From: Paenibacillus spiritus
Lineage (GTDB): Bacteria; Bacillota; Bacilli; Paenibacillales; Paenibacillaceae
Direction: 5' to 3'
Assembly: GCF_008710135.1 (NCBI RefSeq)
Contig: NZ_VYKK01000030.1
Coordinates: forward strand, 62,001 to 126,000
DNA: 64,000 nt
The notes under the pieces: generated by a model
What the model was told of the DNA's origin: nothing
What the model saw: the letters and a program-made list of their open reading frames with translations, nothing else
The model's database searches: none
Program-made: the position numbers and the translations under genes
Part shown: positions 1 through 8,494 of the stretch, in pieces
Layout: each line of letters starts with the position of its first letter
Position numbering within the stretch: position 1 is the stretch's first letter

Positions 1-1889
1 AGCGATACCGAATAGTTCTCCAGGAAGAAGATCTGAAGCTTGCCGTTGACGTCCTTGTCATTGTTGACCGTATGGGCAACCGTATTGATAAGCTTGATGA
101 TCCGTTTTGCCAGATGGTAGCTTGGCGCAGCCTTGGCCCCGAAGATGAACGTTCTTGGCACTATGTCCATCGACGGCGCAGCCTTGATCTGATTATAGAG
201 ATGCATGATATGCAGAATGTTCAGAAGCTGGCGCTTGTACGCGTGCAGCCGCTTCACCTGGACATCGAAGATGGAATCGGGATTGACCTTGACACCGTGC
301 CGGCTCTCAATATACTGCGCAAGCCGGAGCTTGTTGGCGCGCTTGACCTCGCCGATCTTCTCCTGGAAGGAGGCATCCTCGCAGTACTTAATCAGCCCGA
401 TCAGCTCCTGCGGATGCGTCTTCCAGCGGGTTCCGATCGTATCGTCGATCAGATCCTTCAGCTGCGGATTGGCGTGCAGCAGCCAGCGCCGGTGCGTAAT
501 GCCGTTCGTCTTGTTATTGAACCGGTCGGGAAACATCTCGTCGAAGAGCCGCATTTCCCGTTTGCGCAGAATTTCGGTATGGAGCGCCGCAACGCCGTTG
601 ACGCTGTGGCTGCCGACGATGGCCAGGTTGGCCATGCGCACCTGATCGCCGTAGATAATGGCCATGTCCGCAAGACGCCCCTCATCGCCGGGATAGCGCC
701 GCAGCAATTCGGCGCAGTAGCGGGCATTGATCTCCTCGATGATCTGGAATACGCGCGGCAGCAGCTCGCGCACCATCGGCACCGGCCACTTCTCCAGCGC
801 TTCGCTCAAGATTGTATGATTCGTATAGGAGACCATGCGGGTCACGATGTCCCAGGCTTGATCCCAGCCCATCTTCTTCTCGTCCATCAGAAGGCGCATC
901 AGCTCGGGAATGACGAGCGTCGGGTGGGTGTCGTTGATATGAAGCGCCACCTTGTCCGGCAGCGCGGTATACGGCAGTCCGAGCTTGTCGAACGTGCGCA
1001 GAATGCTCTGCAAGCCTGCGCTGCACATGAAATACTGCTGCTTCAGCCGGAGCAGCTTGCCTTCATAGCGGGAATCGTCCGGATAGAGAAACTCGGAGAT
1101 GGACTCGACGGAACGCTTGTACTCCAGAAATTTGTGATAATCGCTTCCCGCCCGCATCCCGAACGCCTTGGACGGCTGCATGACCGACTCCGCGCTCCAG
1201 TTGCGCAGCGTATTGACGTGCCGCTCGTCGGCGCCGATGATCGGGATGTCGTACGGTACCGCCCGGACCGTCTCGTAATCCTTATGCTCGAATACAAGCT
1301 CGCCGCTGCTGTCGACATCGGTCTCCACACGGCCCCAGAACTTCACGTCCACGCTCTTGTCCTCGCGGCGCACTTCCCATACATTGCCCTTCTGCAGCCA
1401 GTAGTCCGGAAGCTCCACCTGGTAGCCGTCCACGATCTTCTGCTCGAAAAGTCCGTATTTGTAGCGGATGCCGCATCCGTGTCCGGCATAGCCCAGCGAG
1501 GCCAGCGAGTCCATGAAGCAGGCCGCCAGACGCCCGAGGCCGCCGTTCCCAAGCCCCGGATCGGGTTCTTCCTCCTCGATGTCGTCCAGGCGGAAGCCCA
1601 GCTCTTCCAGCCCGTCCCGGACGACTTCCAGATCGCCCATGTTGAGCAGATTGTTGCCGAGCAGCCGGCCGATCAGAAATTCCATGGAGAAATAATACAC
1701 CTGCTTCTCCTGGCCCTGCCGATAGCGGCGGTTCGTCTCGGCCCAGTTCCGGCCGGCCTGCTCCCGGACCATATTGCCCAGAATGTTGAAGACATCGGCG
1801 CCGGAAGCCTCTTCGAGCGGCTTGCCCAGCTGATCGACAATTTTGTCGGTAAATGCGGCTTTGAAACGTTCTTTATCGGTAAATAGCAA
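1..1889 (-). CDS. glgP: Glycogen phosphorylase GlgP, partial (3' end beyond window)
   Basis: The reverse-strand frame translates as a glycogen/starch phosphorylase, which releases glucose-1-phosphate from alpha-1,4-glucan in the cytoplasm. Recognisable family blocks include VYYFSMEFLIGRLLGNNL, EPDPGLGNGGLGRLAACF, HINDTHPTLVIPELMR, NKTNGITHRRW and DVQVKRLHAYKRQLLN. About 629 codons are present. The usual length is near 810, so the PLP-lysine block (EASGTGNMK in homologues) lies outside the window. The start is a TTG at 1889 preceded by AGGAGG with ideal spacing; no ATG fits as well. It follows glgD by 51 bp in the same direction and is the third gene of the glg operon. The call is firm. A long open frame on the opposite strand is only a codon-bias shadow. 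Confidence 0.95.
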   Translation of the reverse strand, partial: MLFTDKERFKAAFTDKIVDQLGKPLEEASGADVFNILGNMVREQAGRNWAETNRRYRQGQEKQVYYFSMEFLIGRLLGNNLLNMGDLEVVRDGLEELGFRLDDIEEEEPDPGLGNGGLGRLAACFMDSLASLGYAGHGCGIRYKYGLFEQKIVDGYQVELPDYWLQKGNVWEVRREDKSVDVKFWGRVETDVDSSGELVFEHKDYETVRAVPYDIPIIGADERHVNTLRNWSAESVMQPSKAFGMRAGSDYHKFLEYKRSVESISEFLYPDDSRYEGKLLRLKQQYFMCSAGLQSILRTFDKLGLPYTALPDKVALHINDTHPTLVIPELMRLLMDEKKMGWDQAWDIVTRMVSYTNHTILSEALEKWPVPMVRELLPRVFQIIEEINARYCAELLRRYPGDEGRLADMAIIYGDQVRMANLAIVGSHSVNGVAALHTEILRKREMRLFDEMFPDRFNNKTNGITHRRWLLHANPQLKDLIDDTIGTRWKTHPQELIGLIKYCEDASFQEKIGEVKRANKLRLAQYIESRHGVKVNPDSIFDVQVKRLHAYKRQLLNILHIMHLYNQIKAAPSMDIVPRTFIFGAKAAPSYHLAKRIIKLINTVAHTVNNDKDVNGKLQIFFLENYSVS

Positions 1890-1940
1890 AAGAGTTCCTC
1901 CTGACGTTCGCTAATTATGGCGCAGGACGGCGGGAAAGGG

Positions 1941-3044
1941 CTACATTTTGCTGCTCTTGGCAATGACGAACGGGCGGCGGCTGTCTCCGACCAGAACCCG
2001 TTCCCGGCTGAGCTGCACGTCCTTATCCATAATCACATTCTCGATGACGGCACCTTCTTCGATGACGCATTTCTGCATGATGACGGAGTTGGTCACCCGC
2101 GCCCCCTTGCGGATCTGCACGCCCCGGAAGATCACGCTGTTCTCCACCTTGCCCCCGATAATACAGCCGTTGGCGACCAGCGAATTGCTGACCTCGGCGT
2201 TCTCCAGGTAACGGGTGGGAGCCTCATATTTGATCTTGGTCTGCACGGGATTGTTCCCGAACAGCTCCATGAAATTCTCCTGACGCAGCAGTTCCATGCT
2301 GTTCTTGTAATAGCTCTCCAGCGAGTTGATTACGGCATGGTAGCCTTTGTATTCATAGGCGGCAATCTTCAGGCTGTTCTGATTCTTCTGGATGGCGTCC
2401 CGGAAGAAGAAGCTCTCGCCGTGGGCGATGCAGTGTTCCACCATTTCCAGGAACCGGTCCTTCTCCATGATGAACATATCGAGATATACGTTATGATGGC
2501 CTTTCTCCTGATGAATGCCGGTTACGAAGCTGTCTTCGTCCACCTCCAGCCGCTGGCACAGCTCATGCTCGGGCTGAAGCTCCTCGATCTTCTTGTAGAC
2601 AAGCGTGACGTCCGCGCCCTGCTTGAGATGATAGTTGTACAGCTCGCGCAGGTCGATCGTGCTGATATGCTGGCTTCCGGAATGCACAAGGTACTTGGCG
2701 GAAGCGCGTTTGAAGAAGTCGAGATTGTTGTGAAAATGCTGGAGGTCGCCGCGCGAGGTATCGGTCGGGTCATTCCAGTCGGGCGGCAGGATGAACAGCC
2801 CGCCGTGCTTGCGGTTCATATCCCAGGATTTGCCGTCGCCCAAATGGTCCATCAGCGAGCGGTACTTCCGCCGGACGAACAGGCCCACGCTCTCCAGATC
2901 GGCGCGCATCATATTGGAGAGAACAAAATCAATCAGCCGGTACCGGCTGGCAAAGGGCACGGCCGCGCCGCAGCGGAAGTAGGTAAGTTCGTTCAGATTA
3001 TCGAGTTCGTGATCCAGATTGATAACGCCCAGAAGCTGCTTCAT
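1941..3044 (-). CDS. glgD: Glucose-1-phosphate adenylyltransferase subunit GlgD
   Basis: This is a 367-residue GlgD-type subunit that partners GlgC to form ADP-glucose, the donor for glycogen synthesis. It has the nucleotidyltransferase fold (FASRYRLIDFVLSNM, then SWDMNRKHGGLFILPP) and a C-terminal left-handed beta-helix region. It lacks the glycine-rich GGQGKRL loop seen in the neighbouring GlgC, as expected for the regulatory, catalytically poor paralogue. The ATG at 3044 is preferred because AAGGA lies about 10 bases upstream. A GTG at 3053 would sit almost on top of that site. It starts 25 bp after glgC ends and precedes glgP, so it is co-transcribed. Confidence 0.94.
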   Translation of the reverse strand: MKQLLGVINLDHELDNLNELTYFRCGAAVPFASRYRLIDFVLSNMMRADLESVGLFVRRKYRSLMDHLGDGKSWDMNRKHGGLFILPPDWNDPTDTSRGDLQHFHNNLDFFKRASAKYLVHSGSQHISTIDLRELYNYHLKQGADVTLVYKKIEELQPEHELCQRLEVDEDSFVTGIHQEKGHHNVYLDMFIMEKDRFLEMVEHCIAHGESFFFRDAIQKNQNSLKIAAYEYKGYHAVINSLESYYKNSMELLRQENFMELFGNNPVQTKIKYEAPTRYLENAEVSNSLVANGCIIGGKVENSVIFRGVQIRKGARVTNSVIMQKCVIEEGAVIENVIMDKDVQLSRERVLVGDSRRPFVIAKSSKM

Positions 3045-3069
3045 GGCTTGCACCGTCCTTGTATTTTAT

Positions 3070-4248
3070 TTAGAGCGTGTTGGTGATCTTGGCTGGAGAG
3101 GCCTTGCGCTTCTTGTTGCGGTTGTCGATCAGCAGAATCTCATTCTCATTCTCATTCTCCCGTTCTACGCCGATTTCCATGCCGTCTTCGAGAATGGTAT
3201 TCTCGCTGATAATCGCCTTGTGAATCTTCACGCCGCGGCCGATCTTCACCTTCGGCATAATGACGGAATCCTTGATCTCGCTGCCTTCTCCGACTTCTAC
3301 TCCGTAGAAGAGCACAGAATGCTCGACATCGCCGCGGACGATGCAGCCTTCGTTGATGATCGAACCGCACACCTTCGCGCCGGGAGCCACATACTGGGCC
3401 GGCTGGTTCGGATTGCGCGTATAGATGCGCCAGGACGGATCGTTCAGATTGAGGGGCGGATTGTCGCTGAGCAGATCCATATTGGCCTCCCAGAGACTGT
3501 TGACTGTACCCACATCCCGCCAGTATCCTTCGAACGGATAGGCATACAGCGTCTTGCCCTTGGAGAGCAGCGCCGGGATGATGTCTTTCCCGAAGTCATG
3601 CGAGGATTCCGGATTCTCGCCGTCTTCCAGCAACGCCCGCCGCAGCACCTCCCATTTGAATATATAGACGCCCATCGAGGCGAGCGTGCTCTTCGGCTTC
3701 GCCGGCTTCTCCTCGAATTCATAAATCTTCAGGTTCTCCTCGGTATTGAGGATGCCGAAGCGCGTCGCTTCTTCCATCGAGACATCAATCACCGAGATTG
3801 TGCAGTCGGAATTCCGTTCTTTATGATATTGAAGCATGGCATTGTAATCCATCTTGTAAATATGGTCCCCAGAGAGGATAAGGACATGCTCGGGATCATA
3901 CTGGTCCACGAACTTCAGGTTCCGGTAGATGGCGTCCGCCGTTCCCCGGTACCAGCTGCTTCCGTCCTCGCGTTCATGCGGGGGAAGCACATAGACGCCT
4001 CCGTGGTTATGATTGAGATCCCAATCCGAGCCGACCCCGATATAGGAGTGCAGCACCAGCGGCTCATACTGCGTCAGGACTCCGACGGTGTCGATACCCG
4101 AATTCGTGCAGTTGCTCAGCGGGAAGTCGATAATCCGGTAAGTCCCTCCGAAATATACGGCCGGCTTCGCGAGCGATTTGGTCAGACCCTTCAGCCTTTT
4201 TCCCTGGCCTCCGGCCAGCAGCATGGCAACCATTTCTTTTTTCTTCAT
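3070..4248 (-). CDS. glgC: Glucose-1-phosphate adenylyltransferase GlgC
   Basis: The 392-residue catalytic subunit makes ADP-glucose from ATP and glucose-1-phosphate, the first committed step of glycogen synthesis. Visible motifs are LAGGQGKRL near residues 11-19, [21 protein letters not shown] and the metal/sugar site [13 protein letters not shown], followed by beta-helix repeats. The ATG at 4248 follows AAGGAGG at good spacing; upstream in-frame codons are non-coding in character. The C-terminus carries a small ENENENE run encoded by a cattct hexamer repeat, then a basic tail. It is the first gene of the operon glgC-glgD-glgP. No glgB lies upstream and no glgA lies between, unlike Bacillus glgBCDAP. 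Confidence 0.95.
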   Translation of the reverse strand: MKKKEMVAMLLAGGQGKRLKGLTKSLAKPAVYFGGTYRIIDFPLSNCTNSGIDTVGVLTQYEPLVLHSYIGVGSDWDLNHNHGGVYVLPPHEREDGSSWYRGTADAIYRNLKFVDQYDPEHVLILSGDHIYKMDYNAMLQYHKERNSDCTISVIDVSMEEATRFGILNTEENLKIYEFEEKPAKPKSTLASMGVYIFKWEVLRRALLEDGENPESSHDFGKDIIPALLSKGKTLYAYPFEGYWRDVGTVNSLWEANMDLLSDNPPLNLNDPSWRIYTRNPNQPAQYVAPGAKVCGSIINEGCIVRGDVEHSVLFYGVEVGEGSEIKDSVIMPKVKIGRGVKIHKAIISENTILEDGMEIGVERENENENEILLIDNRNKKRKASPAKITNTL

Positions 4249-4447
4249 GGAAGAGCCTCCTTGAGCTTGGGGTGGATAACGCTTCTTCGATTGCTGGGAG
4301 AACGAGTGCGACTCAAGTAATGGATATGTAGCAGGAACCGGTGGTGCGGGCAAAGCCGGAAAGCTGTAAAAGGAACCGGTAAAGAAACTAGGAAAAAGGG
4401 ATTCAAAACGGGGAGCGGAAGCGGAACTCCGCTGAGCTATACGCCCT

Positions 4448-4477
4448 ATTTTAAAGTGTGAGACGGCATACCGTCAA
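4448..4477 (-). promoter_or_regulatory. Candidate glg operon promoter with internal dyad
   Basis: Reading the reverse strand, TTGACG is followed after 18 bases by TAAAAT. A perfect dyad GACGG-TATG-CCGTC starts inside the -35 hexamer and fills part of the spacer, so a repressor or activator could act here. The predicted start gives a leader of about 190 bases before glgC. I do not recognise a riboswitch in that leader. The rest of the 4249-4680 gap shows no gene. Confidence 0.5.
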
Positions 4478-4680
4478 AACCCTTTTCTTCTATTTCATAC
4501 AAAGGCTTTACCGGACCCGGTTCATTTAATCTGCAACCGTTTCCTCCTTGCCGATTCATTAATCATTAACCAATATCGGCCGGGCTGATTGAAGGATCGG
4601 CGTGGACAAGCCGCGTATTCTTCAGCAAATTTTCAACCGTCTGTGGCATAATGGCAGTAACCATGCTGGGAGGGATACCG

Positions 4681-5367
4681 ATGAATACCGCACAGGGCGT
4701 GCGGCTGCTGCTGGTGGACGACGAGCCGCATATTCTCCAGTTTCTGGAGCTGGGCCTGTTAAATGAAGGCTTTGAAGTCCGGACGGCCCAGGACGGGACA
4801 GCTGCGCTGGAGATTGCCGCCGAGTTCAAGCCGCATGTCGCCATACTGGATGTGATGATGCCGGGAATGAACGGCTTCGAAGTCTGCCGCTATCTGCGGT
4901 CAGGGGAAGAGGAGATTGCCGTTATCATGCTGACGGCCAAGGATGAAGTGGACGACCGGGTGAAGGGCCTGTCTATCGGAGCGGATGACTATATGGTCAA
5001 GCCGTTCAGCTTCGACGAGCTGCTGGCCCGGATTCAGGCCAGGCTCCGCAACCAGTTCCCGGCGCTGCTCGGCGAAGTTCGCTGCGGCCCCTTCCGCATT
5101 GACAACCGCCGCCGGGAAATCCGGTACCGGGACGAAGCGCTGGAACTGTCGCCCACCGAGTACGAGCTGCTCCAGTACATGCTCCTTAACCACGGGCTGG
5201 TGCTGAGCAAGCCGATGATTCTCGACAAAGTCTGGGGCTATGACTTCGGCGGCGAAGAGAACATTGTGGAAGTCTATATCCGCTCTCTGCGGGAGAAGCT
5301 CGGCGACAAGGAGCACCGCCTGATCCGGACGCTGCGGGGAGCGGGCTACCGGGTGGACCTCCCATGA
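4681..5367 (+). CDS. OmpR/PhoB-family response regulator
   Basis: This is a 228-residue DNA-binding response regulator. The receiver domain (about 7-120) has the acidic pair DDE, the phospho-acceptor Asp57 in LDVMMPGMNG, and the conserved Lys in DDYMVKPFSFDEL. The C-terminal winged helix (about 130-228) ends in the typical SLREKLGDKEHRLIRTLRGAGYRV. The ATG at 4681 has GGGAGG upstream; an earlier in-frame GTG-like start at 4651 lacks one. The stop overlaps the kinase start by four bases (ATGA), so the two are translationally coupled. Its target genes are not evident; the downstream oxidoreductase is a candidate. Confidence 0.93.
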   Translation: MNTAQGVRLLLVDDEPHILQFLELGLLNEGFEVRTAQDGTAALEIAAEFKPHVAILDVMMPGMNGFEVCRYLRSGEEEIAVIMLTAKDEVDDRVKGLSIGADDYMVKPFSFDELLARIQARLRNQFPALLGEVRCGPFRIDNRRREIRYRDEALELSPTEYELLQYMLLNHGLVLSKPMILDKVWGYDFGGEENIVEVYIRSLREKLGDKEHRLIRTLRGAGYRVDLP

Positions 5368-6935
5368 GCGCTCACGGCCGCTTCCGTCCGCTGCGCCTGC
5401 GCGGGCCGCGTTCGCTGCGCAGCCAGCTCCTGGCCGCCTCGCTGCTGATTCTATCGGGGCTGCTGCTGCTGATCGGCGTGCTTCAGTATGTCATTATGCG
5501 CAATTTCATCTACAGCAACCGGGCCGAGACCATGCAGACCCAGATTCGTTCCATTCCGCGCGAGGTGATCTTCAATCTCGCCCGGGACGACGCGGACGGG
5601 ACCCTGCCCGGCGACTCCCCGGAAGGGCAGCCGTCCGCTCAACCGCCCCCTCCGTTTCAGAGCGAGGCGGGAGACAGCGGGAGAGTCTGGAACGGAGCTC
5701 GCCGCCCTCTGCTGCTGGACGCCCAGACGACCATTGCGATCTACACGCCGGACGGAACCTTCACCGATCTTCAGCGCGCCACGCTGGCGGAGTCGGAAGC
5801 CCCGCGTCTGAGCGACGCCGAATACCGGGAGCTTCTGGACGATGCCGATTCGCGGCATCCGAACAGGTACCGGATCATAAGCTCGGGCGGCGGCAGCGAA
5901 CAGCTCGCGGTATTCCAGCGCTTCGGACGCTCGGACGGGCCGGAGGCCCTGCTGCAGATGAGCGTCGATACCGGGCCGCTGCGCAAAGTAATTCTCACCC
6001 AGCTGCTGATCTTCGTCGGCCTGTCAGCGGCGGCGCTGCTGGCGGGCCTATTCCTCTATGTGCCCGCCCTCAGGCGGACGCTGGTGCCGCTCTCCACCAT
6101 GCGGACCACCGCGCAGCGCATTGACGCCGGCAACCTGGACCTCCGCTTTCCTTCCCGCCAGGGCCAGGAGGAGATCGACCAGCTCTCCCACTCCTTCAAT
6201 GGCATGCTGGAGCGGCTGGAAGGCTCCTTCCGGAGCGAACGCGAGGCCAAGGAGCGGATGCGCCGGTTCGCGGCCGACGCCTCCCACGAACTGCGGACGC
6301 CGCTGACCTCGATTCACGGGTTCCTGGAGGTGCTTCTGCGGGGAGCGGCGGACAACAAGGAACAGTTGGACAAAGCGCTGCGCAGCATGCACGGCGAGTC
6401 CAGGCGGATCAACAAGCTTGTCGAGGACCTGCTGCTGCTCGCCCGGATGGACGGGGAGCCGGGCCTGCGGACCCGGGAGCTGGAGCTGGGCGGGGTCCTC
6501 GCCGAGATGGAGCCCCAGCTTCGGATGCTGGCGGACGGCCGCCGGGTCGATTTTGCCCTGGAAGAAGATCTGTGGGGCCGGTATGACCCTGATAAGATCA
6601 AGCAGGTGGTGCTGAATCTGTTCCAGAACGCGGTTCAGCACACCGATCCGGCCGCGGGCTGCATCCGGGTAGCCCTGAAGCCCGAAGGCTCCTGGGCCGT
6701 GTTGACCGTTCAGGACAACGGCCCCGGCATCCCGCCGGAGCATCTTCCTTATGTGTTCGACCGCTTCTACCGCAGCGACGCCTCGCGCGCCCGCAAGTAC
6801 GGCGGCTCCGGCCTCGGCCTCTCGATCACGAAGTCGATCACCGAGGCGCACGGCGGAGAGATCACGGCCGACAGCCCGCCGGGGCAAGGCGCCCGGTTCC
6901 GCGTGCTGCTGCCCCGGACGGAGGCTCCGAATTGA
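5364..6935 (+). CDS. Sensor histidine kinase (HAMP/HisKA/HATPase)
   Basis: This 523-residue membrane kinase is the partner of the preceding regulator. Two membrane segments (about 20-46 and 208-235) enclose an extracellular sensor region of about 160 residues rich in Pro and Gly near 80-105. A HAMP linker follows, then HisKA with the phospho-accepting His308 in DASHELRTPLTS, the N box FQNAVQH, the G1 box DNGPGIPPEH and the G2 box GGSGLGLSI. It ends in LLPRTEAPN. The signal sensed cannot be told from sequence. Coupling by four-base overlap with the regulator supports a cognate pair. Confidence 0.93.
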   Translation: MSAHGRFRPLRLRGPRSLRSQLLAASLLILSGLLLLIGVLQYVIMRNFIYSNRAETMQTQIRSIPREVIFNLARDDADGTLPGDSPEGQPSAQPPPPFQSEAGDSGRVWNGARRPLLLDAQTTIAIYTPDGTFTDLQRATLAESEAPRLSDAEYRELLDDADSRHPNRYRIISSGGGSEQLAVFQRFGRSDGPEALLQMSVDTGPLRKVILTQLLIFVGLSAAALLAGLFLYVPALRRTLVPLSTMRTTAQRIDAGNLDLRFPSRQGQEEIDQLSHSFNGMLERLEGSFRSEREAKERMRRFAADASHELRTPLTSIHGFLEVLLRGAADNKEQLDKALRSMHGESRRINKLVEDLLLLARMDGEPGLRTRELELGGVLAEMEPQLRMLADGRRVDFALEEDLWGRYDPDKIKQVVLNLFQNAVQHTDPAAGCIRVALKPEGSWAVLTVQDNGPGIPPEHLPYVFDRFYRSDASRARKYGGSGLGLSITKSITEAHGGEITADSPPGQGARFRVLLPRTEAPN

Positions 6936-7035
6936 AATGAAGGAGCGGATTTCATAGAATAGAGGGAAGCTTGCGGCTGAAGAGCCGGATCAGAATCGTT
7001 CAACGGAAGCATAATCGATCAGAGGAGGAATCATC

Positions 7036-7602
7036 ATGTACGAAATCGCGGTAATCGGGGCGGGACCGGCCGGGGCCAGCGCGGCGCTTTTTGCAGCCAA
7101 GGCAGGCAAGGCGACCCTGCTGATCGACAACGACAAAGGCATGACCCGGCGCGGCTGGTATGAGAACTACTACGGCATCCCGGCCGTCGGCGGACCGGAG
7201 CTCGTCGAGACCGGGCATCAGCAGGCCGTGAAGTTCGGCGCGAAGCTTGCAGCCGACAAGGCGACAGACATCGTCCGGGGCGAAGACGGCTTCCGGATTG
7301 CGACCGAGAGCGGTCAGACTTACGAAGCCCGGCACATCATTCTGGCAACCGGCGCGCTGACCGACCTGGCTGCCCAGGCGGGCGTCGAGACCCGGGACGG
7401 CACGGAGCCGCGCATCAAGACCGTGATTGCCGTCCGGCCCGACGGACGGACGAATATCGACGGCATCTGGGCCGCCGGCACGGTGGCCGGCGTCAGCGTG
7501 CACGCCATCATCACCGCCGGGGACGGAGCCCGGGTGGCGGTCAACGTCATCAGCGAGCTGAACAGCGCCCGGTATGTCGATCATGACGCGATGAAATCCT
7601 GA
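7036..7602 (+). CDS. Short FAD/NAD-dependent oxidoreductase (TrxB-like, minimal)
   Basis: This 188-residue flavoprotein has the FAD Rossmann motif GAGPAGASAALFAAKAG at its N-terminus and a closing FAD-contact block DGIWAAGTVAGVSVHAI like that of thioredoxin reductases. Length is about 60% of TrxB. The middle NADPH-binding domain and the redox CxxC are absent, and the sequence passes directly from the RHIILATGA block to the C-terminal FAD half. It therefore cannot act as a classical thioredoxin reductase. AGGAGG precedes the ATG. It lies 100 bp after the kinase and ends before a strong hairpin. Function is unknown. Confidence 0.8.
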   Translation: MYEIAVIGAGPAGASAALFAAKAGKATLLIDNDKGMTRRGWYENYYGIPAVGGPELVETGHQQAVKFGAKLAADKATDIVRGEDGFRIATESGQTYEARHIILATGALTDLAAQAGVETRDGTEPRIKTVIAVRPDGRTNIDGIWAAGTVAGVSVHAIITAGDGARVAVNVISELNSARYVDHDAMKS

Positions 7603-7638
7603 GGCCGGATATCGAATTCGGCCAGCCGGTCCATGAAC

Positions 7639-7688
7639 AACTCAAATCAGGCTTCCCCGTCAATAACGGCGGAAGCCTGATTTGAGTT
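7639..7688. terminator. Perfect 18-bp hairpin between convergent genes
   Basis: The arms AACTCAAATCAGGCTTCC and its exact complement flank a 14-base loop. It sits between the oxidoreductase (+) and the TauE-like gene (-), so it most likely ends transcription from both sides. No long T-run follows on either strand. Confidence 0.6.
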
Positions 7689-7734
7689 ATCCTGTCATCC
7701 TGCCTGCCTATGAGCGCCTGTTCGCGGGTATCCC

Positions 7735-8475
7735 CTAACGGACCGCACCCAACGCTCCGGCAATCGACCACAGACTCGATACTACCAACAGCCATAGCGT
7801 CACTTTTTTGAAGGCCTTCTCGTCCAGACGCCGAACGGCTGCGGTGCCGACCCAGACGCCGATCAGCAGCGCAGGCGTCAATTGAAGGAGCAGCCTCAGC
7901 AGACTGGCGTCCACGAGCCCCTCTCTGCCAAAAGCTGCAAGGGTTATGATGTTCAACATACAGGCGTAGGCGGTAAGATTCGCCCGGAAGGCATCCCTAT
8001 CCATCCCCTGCCCGCTCAGGAACAGCGCCACCGGCGGTCCGCTCATGGACAGGCTTCCGTTCAGCAGGCCGCTGACCAGACCGACCGGAACGAAGGCTAA
8101 CCGTTCGTTGCGGACCTTAAAGCTCCGTCCATTCAACAGCAGAAGCGTGTACCCCAGTATGAGCAGACCGGCCGCTCCTTTCAGCGCGGACGCCGGCACC
8201 GCTGTCAGCAGATAGGCCCCCAGGGGAGCCGCCGCCAGACTTGCGGCCAGCAGCGCCCAAATGCGGCCCAGCCTCACTTTCTTGTACGCTTGCGCCAGTA
8301 TAACAAGATTGGTCAGCAGGCTGAGGATAACTACAAGTGGCACCGCCTGCGTCACCGGCAGCCATAGGCTGAGGAGCGGCATGGATACCAGTGAGAAGCC
8401 AAAGCTGGTCAATCCCTGAATGAACCCGGCCGCTGCCACGACTGCCATCACCTCGAATACCATCCACAATTTCAT
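7735..8475 (-). CDS. TauE/SafE-family membrane transporter
   Basis: This 246-residue very hydrophobic protein has about eight predicted membrane segments and the family-type N-terminus GFIQGLTSFGFSLVSMPLLS. It also has a second half-repeat with GLLNGSLSMSGPPVALFLSGQ, where the GxxxGxxSMSGPP motif is characteristic of TauE/SafE (DUF81) proteins that export sulfite, sulfonates or organic acids. Substrate is unknown. It starts only 19 bp after the SLH-cohesin gene ends and may ride on the galactan transcript. Functional linkage to galactan is not evident. The start ATG has only a weak ribosome site. Confidence 0.85.
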   Translation of the reverse strand: MKLWMVFEVMAVVAAAGFIQGLTSFGFSLVSMPLLSLWLPVTQAVPLVVILSLLTNLVILAQAYKKVRLGRIWALLAASLAAAPLGAYLLTAVPASALKGAAGLLILGYTLLLLNGRSFKVRNERLAFVPVGLVSGLLNGSLSMSGPPVALFLSGQGMDRDAFRANLTAYACMLNIITLAAFGREGLVDASLLRLLLQLTPALLIGVWVGTAAVRRLDEKAFKKVTLWLLVVSSLWSIAGALGAVR

Positions 8476-8494
8476 GAGTCCGGCTTCCCTGCCC

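Noticed and set aside
72..1886. 604-codon open frame opposite glgP
   Set aside because: Exact antisense of a clear glycogen phosphorylase; open only because of GC-rich codon bias. No ribosome site or family match.
4249..4440. Long glgC leader as a riboswitch or T-box
   Set aside because: No T-box sequence, known aptamer core or terminator/antiterminator pair could be recognised by eye.
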